Shown piece after piece: positions 51,961-60,536 of a stretch of DNA of 64,000 bases. The position numbers were made by a program, and so were the translations under genes. Positions within the stretch are counted from its first letter, which is position 1. Every line of letters starts with the position of its first letter. Below the pieces are notes generated by a model, which searched no databases, had not been told where the DNA came from, and was given only the letters and a program-made list of their open reading frames with translations. The stretch comes from Thermococcus paralvinellae (GTDB taxonomy: Archaea; Methanobacteriota_B; Thermococci; Thermococcales; Thermococcaceae): contig NZ_CP006965.1 of the NCBI RefSeq assembly GCF_000517445.1, forward strand, positions 496,001-560,000. The letters are read 5' to 3'.

Positions 51961-52020
51961 AAAATGTGATGAAAAGGCGGATTGCTGAAAGATGATGATG
52001 ACCTTAGGGGCTGATTCTAT
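51961..52020 (+). ncRNA. Box C/D sRNA (between DUF92 and ftsY)
   Basis: C GTGATGA (51966-51972), 12-nt guide AAAGGCGGATTG, D' CTGA (51985-51988), three bases, C' ATGATGA (51992-51998), 12-nt guide TGACCTTAGGGG, D CTGA (52011-52014). Both guide lengths and the D'-C' spacer fit archaeal sRNAs. The terminal stem is weak. It starts only about ten bases after the DUF92 stop. The second guide complements CCCCTAAGGTCA; I cannot assign the target with certainty. Confidence 0.8.
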
Positions 52021-52060
52021 TTCTTTGTCTATGAACTTTTATCTTTCAAGTTGATTGAAG

Positions 52061-52963
52061 TTAGCTCCCAAAGATCTTCTCAATCATCCAATTTTCATCG
52101 AACTCTCTTAGGTCATTATAGCCCTGTCCAATGCCTACAAAGAGTATTGGCGCTCCAATTGCATGGCTTATACTTAATGCTGCTCCCCCTCTTGCATCAG
52201 CATCGAGCTTTGTAAGAATTACCCCATCAATCTTCACTGCCTCATTGAATTGCCTTGCCTGCTCAATTATGGCATTTCCTGCCAAAGCATCGCCAACGAA
52301 GATTACCAAGTCAGGCTTTGTAACCCTAACAATCTTTTTCATTTCATCCATAAGGTTTCTGTTCAGCTCGTTTCTTCCAGCTGTATCAATCAAAACAACA
52401 TCAATGCCTCTCGCTTTTGCGTGCTGGATTGCATCGTAAGCCACAGCCGCTGGATCAGCGCCATAGCGATGCTTGATTACCTTAACGCCAACTCTCCTTG
52501 CATGCTCCTCCACCTGCTCAATTGCCCCAGCTCTAAATGTATCGCTTGCCGCTATCACTACACTTAAGCCATGTTTCTTGAGCCAATGAGCGAGCTTAGC
52601 TATCGTTGTTGTCTTTCCAGAGCCATTAAACCCAACAAATACTATGACAAAAGGTTTTTCTTTCTTTGATTTTATCATTTCAAGAAGGTTGATTTTCCTC
52701 TCGGGTGTAAGAACTTCAAGAACAGCGTTCCTTACAGCATCTTCAACGATCTTTTTCTTATCAGTTCCGATCTTGACTTTCTGCCCAACCAACTGCTGTT
52801 TGATTTTTTCCTTTAGCTCTTCAACGACCTCTAAAGCAACATCTGCCTCCAAAAGCTCCAGCTCCAAATCCCATAGAGCCTCTTCAACATCCTTCTCCTT
52901 TATCTCGGTTTGAGCAACTTTGTTGACGAATGAGCTTAACTTTTCTTTGAGCTTTCCAAACAT
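52061..52963 (-). CDS. ftsY: Signal recognition particle receptor FtsY
   Basis: A 300-residue SRP GTPase: an N-domain helix bundle ([37 protein letters not shown]), G1 [14 protein letters not shown] near residue 108, [10 protein letters not shown]3 LIDTAGRNE near 188 and G4 [14 protein letters not shown] near 248. It docks SRP-ribosome complexes at the membrane for co-translational insertion. The ATG 52963 follows GGTGGTGA. Confidence 0.95.
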   Translation of the reverse strand: MFGKLKEKLSSFVNKVAQTEIKEKDVEEALWDLELELLEADVALEVVEELKEKIKQQLVGQKVKIGTDKKKIVEDAVRNAVLEVLTPERKINLLEMIKSKKEKPFVIVFVGFNGSGKTTTIAKLAHWLKKHGLSVVIAASDTFRAGAIEQVEEHARRVGVKVIKHRYGADPAAVAYDAIQHAKARGIDVVLIDTAGRNELNRNLMDEMKKIVRVTKPDLVIFVGDALAGNAIIEQARQFNEAVKIDGVILTKLDADARGGAALSISHAIGAPILFVGIGQGYNDLREFDENWMIEKIFGS

Positions 52964-53023
52964 ATTTCACCACCAGAATTGAATTAGGTGGGGGGTTTAT
53001 AAGGGCTATGGATTAAGTTAATC

Positions 53024-53086
53024 GGCTGTCGGCGATAGCTGGTATCATCACTTCTCAGCTCCGAAACCGCTCGTCATCCAGCAGTT
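53024..53086 (-). ncRNA. Box C/D sRNA (upstream of ftsY, minus strand)
   Basis: Read on the minus strand: C ATGACGA (53077-53071, one change from RUGAUGA), 12-nt guide GCGGTTTCGGAG, D' CTGA (53058-53055), spacer GAA, C' GTGATGA (53051-53045), 12-nt guide TACCAGCTATCG, D CCGA (53032-53029). GCTG/CAGC can close the stem. A TATA box (GCTTAAAAAC, about 53117-53108) gives a start near 53086. The second guide complements CGATAGCTGGTA, close to the conserved 23S rRNA stretch GAUAGCUGGUU; the first complements CTCCGAAACCGC, like the following CUCCCCGAAA stretch. Confidence 0.72.
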
Positions 53087-53118
53087 GAGTATTCACTACA
53101 AGCGTTTTTAAGCCTTTG

Positions 53119-53156
53119 TATAACTTAGTTATAAAATTTCACAAAAGTGTTATAAA
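53119..53156 (+). promoter_or_regulatory. Candidate operator/promoter of the thiamine operon
   Basis: TATAAC-TTA-GTTATA (53119-53133) is a perfect inverted repeat, and GTTATAAA occurs at 53128 and again at 53149, exactly 21 bp (two helical turns) apart. The second copy acts as TATA box for the ATG at 53188. The layout suggests a repressor covering the promoter. Confidence 0.5.
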
Positions 53157-53187
53157 GATCTAAGGCAAAAAACTAATGGTGAAAAAC

Positions 53188-54468
53188 ATGGAGGCGGGCT
53201 ATGATATAAAGCCAGTTTCAAAAGATAGAAGAACCTTCACACTCCTAACGCTCTTTGCGATTTGGTTTGGCGCTGGGATAAGCATTGCAGAATTCTGGGC
53301 TGGAGCTTTGCTGACTCCAGCTTTGTCTTTTCTCACAGCGATAGCAGTGATAATAATTGGACATCTAATTGGCAATGCAGTTATGGGGCTTATAGCAATT
53401 GAAGGCGAAGAAACCGGAGTTCCAACGATGGTGCTTTCAAGAGCTGCTCTGGGAATAAAGGGCTCAATTTTGCCCTCAATTCTAAACTACCTCCAGCTCA
53501 TAGGATGGACAGCAATAATGCTGATCGTCGGTGCAAATGCAATGAACACTGTCTCGAAGCACTTTGGTTTTGAAAATTATGCTCTTTGGGTGGTTCTTCT
53601 CGGTCTCCTGGTAACTGCATGGACTTACATTGGACCAAAGAACTGGGATAAGCTGGAAAAAGCGGCAGCAGCTTTACTCCTTGTGCTGAGTATCTGGCTA
53701 ACTTATGTAACGCTAAAGCAGTTCCCGCTTAGTGAACTACTCTCAAAACCCGGGACGGGGGAAATGGGAAAGATGTTGGCTCTTGACTTAGTTATTGCAA
53801 TGCCTCTTTCATGGGCACCCCTTATAGCGGATTATTCAAGATTCGCTAGGGACAAAAGTTCGGCATTCTGGGGAACCTACATAGGTTACTTTATCTCGTC
53901 ATCGTTGTTTTACTTTGTTGGAGCGCTGACAAATATGGCAATAGGAGAGAGCGACCCAATTGGAATAATAGTAGCATATGGAGTCGTAATCCCCGCAATG
54001 CTGATAATAGTATTCTCTACTGTGACCACAACTTTCCTCGATGTTTATTCAGCAGCAATAACCTACAAGAATATCTCACCAAGAGCAGATGCAAAAAAGC
54101 AAATTCTACTCGTGGGAACATTGGGGACTTTGCTGGCTTTGGTATTTCCAGTTGATCAGTATGAGAGCTTTCTCCTGCTAATTGGAGGAGCATTTGTGTC
54201 TCTAACTGCAATAATGATAACTGACTATTTCATCATCAAGAAAAAATACAACGCTGAGGAGCTCTTGGATGAAAAAGGGAAATTCGCTGGGTACAATGTG
54301 AAAGCCCTAGCAATTTGGGCAGTTGGATTTGTGTTCTACATGCTGCTTGCAGTTGAAGGGCTGTTTAACATCTACATTCCAGTTTTGAGTGATGTTGGCT
54401 TTAAGCTCGGCTCAAGCATTCCAACCTTCATTTTGGTGAGCGTTCTCTATTACCTAGTGGAGAGGTGA
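53188..54468 (+). CDS. NCS1-family transporter, likely hydroxymethylpyrimidine uptake (CytX-like)
   Basis: A 426-residue protein with about 12 membrane helices. The start MEAGYDIKPVSKDRRTFTLLTLFAIWFGAGISIAEFWAG is the NCS1 (cytosine/purine permease) pattern. Its position at the head of the thiM-thiE-thiDN operon suggests import of the thiamine pyrimidine precursor (HMP), as for CytX proteins. The start ATG 53188 follows GGTGA. Substrate assignment is from context only. Confidence 0.78.
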   Translation: MEAGYDIKPVSKDRRTFTLLTLFAIWFGAGISIAEFWAGALLTPALSFLTAIAVIIIGHLIGNAVMGLIAIEGEETGVPTMVLSRAALGIKGSILPSILNYLQLIGWTAIMLIVGANAMNTVSKHFGFENYALWVVLLGLLVTAWTYIGPKNWDKLEKAAAALLLVLSIWLTYVTLKQFPLSELLSKPGTGEMGKMLALDLVIAMPLSWAPLIADYSRFARDKSSAFWGTYIGYFISSSLFYFVGALTNMAIGESDPIGIIVAYGVVIPAMLIIVFSTVTTTFLDVYSAAITYKNISPRADAKKQILLVGTLGTLLALVFPVDQYESFLLLIGGAFVSLTAIMITDYFIIKKKYNAEELLDEKGKFAGYNVKALAIWAVGFVFYMLLAVEGLFNIYIPVLSDVGFKLGSSIPTFILVSVLYYLVER

Positions 54469-54472
54469 TAAT

Positions 54473-55273
54473 ATGGAGTGGATATCTAAAGCTTTGGAAA
54501 AAGTTAGAAAAAGAAAACCGCTCGTTCAGAACATTACAAACTTTGTAGTGATGAACACAACTGCCAATGCCCTCCTCGCAATTGGAGCTTCGCCTGTAAT
54601 GGCACATGCAAGGGATGAACTTGAAGACATGCTGAGGATAGCAGACTCCCTCGTGGTTAATATTGGAACCCCCGATGAGCACTGGATTGCCTCAATGGAA
54701 AAAGCTGTTAAAATTGCCAGCGAGATGAAAAAGCCCATAATTCTCGACCCAGTTGGGGCTGGGGCTACTAAGCTGAGAACCGAAACAGCTCTAAAACTCC
54801 TTGAGATAGGAGATATAACGATCCTTCGCGGCAATTTTGATGAAATAGCAGCTTTGCTTGGTGAGCATGGAAAAACAAGGGGTGTTGATTCAACAACATA
54901 TGAAAAAGACAAAGCTAAAGAGCTGGCTTTCATTGCAGCAAAGGAATTCAACACTGTTGTAGCTGTTACTGGACCTGTTGATTACGTGAGCGATGGTAGA
55001 GAAGTTTATGCTATATATAACGGCCATGAGATGCTGGGAAGAGTTACGGGGACAGGATGTATGGTCACTGCAATAACTGGTGCTTTTGCAGCTGTTGAAG
55101 AACCTCTAAGGGCTGCTGTATCCGCACTGGTAGTTTTTGGAATCGCGGCTGAGAAGGCCTATGAGGAAGCCAAATATCCGGGGAGCTTCCATGTAAAGCT
55201 CTATGACTGGCTCTATAGAATTAATGGGGAGCTGATAAATAAAATGGAAAGGGTGAGAAAAGTTGAACCTTAG
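54473..55273 (+). CDS. thiM: Hydroxyethylthiazole kinase
   Basis: A 266-residue ribokinase-like kinase: PLVQNITNFVVMNTTANALLAIGASPVMAHA near residue 15, IILDPVGAGATKLRTE near 84, ILRGNFDEIAAL, AVTGPVDYVSDG and the active-site loop RVTGTGCMVTAITGAF near 190. It phosphorylates the thiazole alcohol, salvaging the thiazole half of thiamine. It starts four bases after the transporter and overlaps thiE by 11 bases. Confidence 0.95.
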   Translation: MEWISKALEKVRKRKPLVQNITNFVVMNTTANALLAIGASPVMAHARDELEDMLRIADSLVVNIGTPDEHWIASMEKAVKIASEMKKPIILDPVGAGATKLRTETALKLLEIGDITILRGNFDEIAALLGEHGKTRGVDSTTYEKDKAKELAFIAAKEFNTVVAVTGPVDYVSDGREVYAIYNGHEMLGRVTGTGCMVTAITGAFAAVEEPLRAAVSALVVFGIAAEKAYEEAKYPGSFHVKLYDWLYRINGELINKMERVRKVEP

Positions 55274-55892
55274 AAAAAGGCTCAGGCTTTATGTTATTAC
55301 TGATAGAAGGCTTAGAGATGAGATAGAAACTGTGAATGCTGCACTGGAAGGGGGAGCAACTGCAATACAGATGAGGATTAAAAATGCACCAACTGGAAAG
55401 ATGATCAGAATCGGAAAAGAGCTCAGAAAGATAACAAAAGAATATGACGCCTTGTTTTTTGTTGATGACAGGCTCGATGTGGCTCTAGCGGTTAATGCAG
55501 ATGGTGTTCAGCTCGGTCCAGATGACATGCCAGCCGCTATAGCTAGAGAACTTGCTCCAAACTTAATTATCGGAGCCTCAGTTTACAGTTTGGAGGAAGC
55601 TCTGAAGGCAGAAAGAGACGGTGCTGACTATCTCGGTGCTGGCTCAGTCTTTCCAACAAAAACAAAGAAAGATGTTAGAGTTTTGGGTTTGGAAGGATTA
55701 AGAAAAGTAGTTGAGTCAGTAAAAATCCCAGTTGTCGCGATAGGGGGAATAAACCACGAAAATGTTAGAAAAGTGCTGGAGATTGGTGTTGATGGAATAG
55801 CAGTTATTTCTGCTATAGTAGGAGCTCCAGATGTGAAAAAGGCAACTGAAGAAATGAGAAAGATAATTGATGAATATCTAGGAGGTGAGTAG
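55263..55892 (+). CDS. thiE: Thiamine-phosphate synthase ThiE
   Basis: A 209-residue TIM barrel: LRLYVITDRRLRDEIETVNAALEGGATAIQMRIKNAP, FFVDDRLDVALAVNADGVQLGPDDM near residue 65, IIGASVYSLEEALKA, YLGAGSVFPTKTKKD and VVAIGGINHENV near 155. It joins HMP-pyrophosphate to thiazole phosphate. The start is TTG 55263 behind GGGTGAG, inside the end of thiM. The operon also encodes ThiN, a second unrelated enzyme for the same reaction. Confidence 0.93.
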   Translation: MNLRKRLRLYVITDRRLRDEIETVNAALEGGATAIQMRIKNAPTGKMIRIGKELRKITKEYDALFFVDDRLDVALAVNADGVQLGPDDMPAAIARELAPNLIIGASVYSLEEALKAERDGADYLGAGSVFPTKTKKDVRVLGLEGLRKVVESVKIPVVAIGGINHENVRKVLEIGVDGIAVISAIVGAPDVKKATEEMRKIIDEYLGGE

Positions 55893-55893
55893 T

Positions 55894-57252
55894 GTGGATG
55901 CTAGAAAGTATGTAAAAACAGCTCTAACGATAGCAGGGAGCGATAGTGGGGGAGGCGCTGGCATTGAGGCGGATTTAAAAACTTTTTCAGCCTTTGGAGT
56001 TCATGGCTTGGTGGCAATAATCTCAGTCACAGCTCAAAACACTCAAGAGGTTAGAGCGATTTATGATGTATCTCCAGAGGTTGTGGCAAAGCAGATTGAA
56101 GCAGTTGCAGATGACATTGGGGTTGATGCTGCTAAGACAGGAATGCTGAGCAACGCTGAAATAATAAAAGCTGTTGCAAGGACTGTGAAGAAGTATGAAT
56201 TCCCACTTGTAGTTGATCCAGTGATGATCGCTAAGAGCGGAGCTCCTCTTTTGAGAGAAGATGCAATGGATGCTCTTATCGAATATATAATCCCCCTAGC
56301 TACACTTGTAACGCCAAATAAGCCAGAAGCTGAAAAGCTGAGCGGTATTAAAATTGAAACTCTCGAGGATGCAAAAAAGGCGGCAAAGATTATTGTTGAA
56401 GAGCTGGGAGCGAAAGCGGCAATAGTGAAAGGGGGACATCTAAACCTCAGTGAAGCTGTTGATGTGCTTTATCATGCTGGAAAATTTAGGGAATACAGGG
56501 CTCCTTTTGTTGAAGGCTGTACCCATGGAACTGGTTGCTCGTTCTCAGCAGCGATAACTGCAAACTTAGCAAAAGGGAAAGGCTTAGAGGAAGCAATTAA
56601 GGTTGCAAAAGAGTTCATAACAATGGGCATCTTTTATGGTGCAAGAATTGGGAAAGGACACTGCCCAGTTAATCAGAATGTTTGGATTGAAATTCCAGCG
56701 GAGAAATGGCGGGTCTATGAAAGCCTAACAAAAGCTGTAAGGGAGCTCGAGAGAATTGGAGACAGAATTTTACCCCATGTACCAGAAGTTGGCATGAACT
56801 TTGTTTATGCATTACCAAGGCTTTATGCAAGGACTCCTAAAGATGTGGCTGGAGTTAAAGGGCGTATTGTAAGATTTGGAAATACAGTAAAAGCAGTTGG
56901 CAGTATAGAATTCGGGGCATCAAGCCATCTAGCAAGAGCAGTTCTAAAGTTCATGGAATTTTACCCAGAGATCAGAAGTGCCCTTAATTTGAGATACAGC
57001 AGAGGCTTAATTGATAGAGCTCAAAAAAATGGGTTCAAAGTTTCATTCTATGATAGAAGAGAAGAACCAGAGGAGATAAAAGCTAAAGAAGGTGCAACAA
57101 TTCCTTGGGGCATTGAAACAGCAATAAAAAGACTAAGTGGAAGACCAGACATAATATATCACCTTGGTGATTGGGAAAAGGAAGCAATGGTGCTGATATT
57201 TGGGGAGTCTCCAGAGGACGTGCTGAGAAAGCTTAAGATGCTAACCGAATAA
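55894..57252 (+). CDS. thiDN: Fused HMP(-phosphate) kinase ThiD and ThiN thiamine-phosphate synthase
   Basis: A 452-residue fusion. Residues 1-260 are ThiD: ALTIAGSDSGGGAGIEADLKTF, VVDPVMIAKSGAPLL near 110, VTPNKPEAEKLSG and the GTGCSFSAAITANLAKGKG loop near 213. Residues 265-452 are the ThiN domain: VRELERIGDRILPHVPEVGMNFVYALP, VAGVKGRIVR, FGASSHLARAVL and PDIIYHLGDWEKEAMVLIFG. Together they make HMP-PP and condense it with thiazole phosphate. The start is GTG 55894 with GGAGGTG six bases upstream. It ends the operon, followed by T-rich sequence. Confidence 0.95.
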   Translation: MDARKYVKTALTIAGSDSGGGAGIEADLKTFSAFGVHGLVAIISVTAQNTQEVRAIYDVSPEVVAKQIEAVADDIGVDAAKTGMLSNAEIIKAVARTVKKYEFPLVVDPVMIAKSGAPLLREDAMDALIEYIIPLATLVTPNKPEAEKLSGIKIETLEDAKKAAKIIVEELGAKAAIVKGGHLNLSEAVDVLYHAGKFREYRAPFVEGCTHGTGCSFSAAITANLAKGKGLEEAIKVAKEFITMGIFYGARIGKGHCPVNQNVWIEIPAEKWRVYESLTKAVRELERIGDRILPHVPEVGMNFVYALPRLYARTPKDVAGVKGRIVRFGNTVKAVGSIEFGASSHLARAVLKFMEFYPEIRSALNLRYSRGLIDRAQKNGFKVSFYDRREEPEEIKAKEGATIPWGIETAIKRLSGRPDIIYHLGDWEKEAMVLIFGESPEDVLRKLKMLTE

Positions 57253-57727
57253 TTTTTGATTCTCGTTATTTTTCTTGTTTTTGTTGTATTTGGTTCATTA
57301 CAGTTTTCTTTTCTGAAATATTATCCCGAAAGTTTGTTGGAAGTTTTTAGTAATTGTTTGTTAGAAAATTACGCTATGTTGCAGATTTTATGTAAGATTG
57401 TAACATCTTAAATGTACATGTTTGGATTTGAGATTTCTAAGAGCCTCTTCGGTGTGTACTCCTCATGGAAATTGGTCATTTTTGGTTTAGAGATGTTTAA
57501 TGTGAGATTTTTGGAATTAAAGGTTTGCTTGAAGGTTAGAACTCCCTTAGACATTATTGTGCATTGAGAGATTGGGGTTAGTAATGAGCTGGGTTGCGTT
57601 AAGTAGGCTCCAAGATACTTTGAATCAGAAAGTCATCCTGGCTCAGTTATTATCCCTTTGGCAAAAGGCTTTTATAATTCAAGCGTTTTTATAGTCTTAT
57701 TGGGGAAATAGGGCAAAATTGCACCCT
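57253..57727 (+). promoter_or_regulatory. CRISPR leader
   Basis: An AT-rich, gene-free stretch of about 475 bp between the thiamine operon and the first repeat. Two TATA-like elements (TTTATAAT about 57671-57678 and TTTTTATAG about 57686-57694) lie about 40-55 bp before the first repeat, so transcription enters the array from here. The first part contains several T runs that probably end the thiDN transcript. Confidence 0.65.
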
Positions 57728-58840
57728 GTTTCAATAAGACTTTAGAAGAATTGAAATATGAAGAACTATTTTTGTTGGCTCCCCGTCTGGGGTAGTTTCA
57801 ATAAGACTTTAGAAGAATTGAAATTAGCTGGACTTCCTTCTTATTTCTAAAGAAAACCCAAAGTTTCAATAAGACTTTAGAAGAATTGAAATTTCTTTTT
57901 GGTTTTGTATGTTGTCCACTTCTCTAAGTGTTTCAATAAGACTTTAGAAGAATTGAAATGACCTCAATTGTTTGGCTCTTTGTGGTGTTCCTAACAAGTT
58001 TCAATAAGACTTTAGAAGAATTGAAATTTTCCTAGCACCTTGCTAGCTTTTGTATTCTTGCATAGTTTCAATAAGACTTTAGAAGAATTGAAATATTGAT
58101 GGCTATGAGGGTGTGGAAGTTGGAGAAAGCTGTTTCAATAAGACTTTAGAAGAATTGAAATGCTTTATTGAGCCAGAGCGGGAATTCTTTCTTTTTGATT
58201 AGTTTCAATAAGACTTTAGAAGAATTGAAATGCTTGCTATCTCTTTTGATGACAGTGGTCTTAAGGAAAAGTTTCAATAAGACTTTAGAAGAATTGAAAT
58301 AATGGTTACAAAATCGAAATCTACATTATGGACTTAGTGGTTTCAATAAGACTTTAGAAGAATTGAAATGAAAAATCAAGTTTGTACCATAGCAACCTTC
58401 AAAGCTTGTTTCAATAAGACTTTAGAAGAATTGAAATGTTGAGGACCTTATCTGCATCAAGCATATCAACGACTGTTTCAATAAGACTTTAGAAGAATTG
58501 AAATGCGGCTCATCAGACTCCTTATCAAAGATTATCGAGTGTTTCAATAAGACTTTAGAAGAATTGAAATCCTACAATGCTGATGAAGAACAACGAGAAT
58601 GCCACGTTTCAATAAGACTTTAGAAGAATTGAAATTTGCACCTTCAGCAAGACCTACTGTTCCCCCATCCAATGTTTCAATAAGACTTTAGAAGAATTGA
58701 AATTCCAGCAGACCTCTTAAGCCTCACATCTACACCCCTCCGCGTTTCAATAAGACTTTAGAAGAATTGAAATTTTATAGAGGAAGGCTTGAAGACACTT
58801 AGGAACGTGGGTTTCAATAAGACTTTAGAAGAATTGAAAT
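57728..58840 (+). CRISPR. CRISPR array: 17 repeats, 16 spacers
   Basis: A 30-bp repeat, GTTTCAATAAGACTTT followed by AGAAGAATTGAAAT, occurs 17 times without any change I can see. Starts: 57728, 57795, 57863, 57930, 57998, 58065, 58132, 58202, 58271, 58340, 58408, 58475, 58541, 58606, 58674, 58744 and 58811. Spacers are 35-40 bp, all different. The inferred 5' crRNA handle is ATTGAAAT; the T at the last position is constant. Transcription runs left to right, since the leader is on the left and the end has no decayed repeat. No cas genes adjoin it; the Cas6-led operon at 18-25 kb is the obvious user. Confidence 0.98.
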
Positions 58841-58887
58841 AGTCACTTTTGTCCCCCCAACATTTAAAAACACACAAGATTAAATAT

Positions 58888-58903
58888 TTTAGGCGAGCCT
58901 AAA
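58888..58903. promoter_or_regulatory. DtxR/MntR-type metal-repressor operator
   Basis: TTTAGGC-GA-GCCTAAA is a perfect inverted repeat matching the TTAGG...CCTAA consensus of DtxR-family operators. It overlaps a TATA-like TTAAATATTTT and ends just before the GAGGTGAT ribosome site of the metal ABC transporter. Metal-dependent repression of that transporter is the natural reading. Confidence 0.65.
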
Positions 58904-58918
58904 TTCTGAGGTGATTGC

Positions 58919-59707
58919 ATGGAGGCAGTAAAAGCAGAGAGTGTCAGCATTTATTATGATAGCTACACAGCTGTGGAAAACTTAACATTTAAACTCGAAG
59001 AGGGTGAGACCTTACTTCTCCTAGGCCCCAACGGGGCTGGCAAGACAACACTTCTTAGAACATTGGCTGGATTTCACAGAGATTATAAAGGCAAACTCTT
59101 AATATTTGGAAAGCATCCTCTGGAAGCTAGAGACCTTATATCATATGTCCCTCAAAGCCACTATCTGAATGAAAGAGTTCCCTTAACAGCTCTTGAAGTT
59201 GTTGCAATGGGAGGAATTTACAAGAGAGGTTTTGTCCACTTTAAAATCCCAAAGAAAATTTTAAAATCTGCAGAAGAAGCTCTAGAATTCGTTGGATTAA
59301 GGCACATAAAAAACAAACTATTCAAAGAGCTGAGTGGTGGGCAAAAGCAGAGGGTTCTGCTTGCAAGGGCTCTCATATCAAACCCAAAGCTCCTCCTTTT
59401 AGATGAACCTCTCTCAGTCTTAGATCCAAGCGCAAGAGTGGAAGTTGCCAACGTCTTGGGAAAAATAAAGAAGGAAAAAGATATTACAATGATAATTACA
59501 ACTCACGATATCAATCCCCTAACTGAAATTGGGGACAAGATAATGCTTCTGAACAGGCAGCTTGTTGCATTTGGAACACCAGAAGAAGTGCTGAGAGATG
59601 AGGTAATAAGCAGAGTTTATGGTCCGCTCTCAAAAGCTGTGAGAATCGGCAACAGACTGTACTGTATCATCGGAGATGTGCACATCCATAGAGGTGAGCG
59701 GAGATGA
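58919..59707 (+). CDS. Metal ABC transporter ATP-binding protein (ZnuC/MntB-like)
   Basis: A 262-residue ABC ATPase. Walker A GPNGAGKTTLLRTLAG near residue 38, Q-loop VPQSHYLNERVPL near 80, signature LSGGQKQRVLLARAL near 140 and Walker B LLLLDEPLSVLD near 160. Its permease partner is the ABC-3 protein just after it, so the substrate is likely Zn, Mn or Fe. The DtxR-type operator upstream favours Mn or Fe. No substrate-binding protein gene is next to it. Confidence 0.88.
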   Translation: MEAVKAESVSIYYDSYTAVENLTFKLEEGETLLLLGPNGAGKTTLLRTLAGFHRDYKGKLLIFGKHPLEARDLISYVPQSHYLNERVPLTALEVVAMGGIYKRGFVHFKIPKKILKSAEEALEFVGLRHIKNKLFKELSGGQKQRVLLARALISNPKLLLLDEPLSVLDPSARVEVANVLGKIKKEKDITMIITTHDINPLTEIGDKIMLLNRQLVAFGTPEEVLRDEVISRVYGPLSKAVRIGNRLYCIIGDVHIHRGERR

Positions 59708-60525
59708 TTCCCGAGTACCTTTTGAGAGCTCTTCTTGCAAGCATAATGATAAGCGTCCTCCTTGGCATGCTCAGCCCTTTAATCAACATAAAAGGTTTGG
59801 CTTTTCTTACCCATGCAACTTTCCACTCTCTTCTCTTTGGAGCAGTTTTAGGAATGATTTTGGGACTTTTAGCTGGGAATATCAACATTATAATATGGGT
59901 TGCACTGGTTGTGACAGTTATCGTTGTCATTATAATAGCGGAAATAGAGAACAGAGGATTTACAAGTGATACAGCAATTGGAATTGTCTCAAGCTTCGTT
60001 GCAGGGGCAACAGTTCTGGGCTTTGGAATTCTCTACAAAGTCATGGCATCAAGGCCATATTTTGCACTCTCAGAGAATATAGTAGCATACTTAACCGGAG
60101 AAGTCTTTTTGATAACAATCAGCGATTTGGAAATGCTAATTTTTGGTGGTTTTCTGCTTTTCCTAATGATGCTCTTCCTTTACAGAGATTTTCTCTACGT
60201 CAGCTTTGATCCAGAAGGAGTTGAAAGCTACGGAGGAAACGTTAGAGCATATCTGATGGTTCTCTACATAATTGTGGGGGCAATTGGAGCCTTAATAGTC
60301 AAAACAGTTGGCTTAATAACGCTTCAAGTTGTTGCCGTCCTTCCTGGAGCAATTGCAATGATGCTCAGCGATGATTTGAGAAAAATCGTGGGTATAAGCC
60401 TCTTTCTGACACTTAGTATTGAAATCTTATCAATATTTTTGGCCTATGTTACCAACATACCTCCAAGCGGAATAGCAACCATTTTATTGGGCATAATCTA
60501 TGGAACATTAGTATTCAAGAAATGA
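59704..60525 (+). CDS. Metal ABC transporter permease (ABC-3 family)
   Basis: A 273-residue permease with eight or nine membrane helices, beginning YLLRALLASIMISVLLGMLSPLINIKGLAFLTHATFHSLLFGAVLG, where the HSLLFG region is the family's first signature. Later FAGATVLG-like and VGLITLQVVAVLPGAIAMML near residue 200 are typical ABC-3 segments. It overlaps the ATPase gene by four bases (ATGA). It is followed by rnhB, with no binding-protein gene in the operon. Confidence 0.88.
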   Translation: MIPEYLLRALLASIMISVLLGMLSPLINIKGLAFLTHATFHSLLFGAVLGMILGLLAGNINIIIWVALVVTVIVVIIIAEIENRGFTSDTAIGIVSSFVAGATVLGFGILYKVMASRPYFALSENIVAYLTGEVFLITISDLEMLIFGGFLLFLMMLFLYRDFLYVSFDPEGVESYGGNVRAYLMVLYIIVGAIGALIVKTVGLITLQVVAVLPGAIAMMLSDDLRKIVGISLFLTLSIEILSIFLAYVTNIPPSGIATILLGIIYGTLVFKK

Positions 60526-60536
60526 GGTGCAGAGCT

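Noticed and set aside
53086-53187. TPP riboswitch before the thiamine operon
   Set aside because: No CUGAGA or related conserved elements, and the inferred leader is only about ten bases.
57253-57727. Coding sequence in the CRISPR leader
   Set aside because: No frame of useful length with a ribosome site; composition and position fit a leader.
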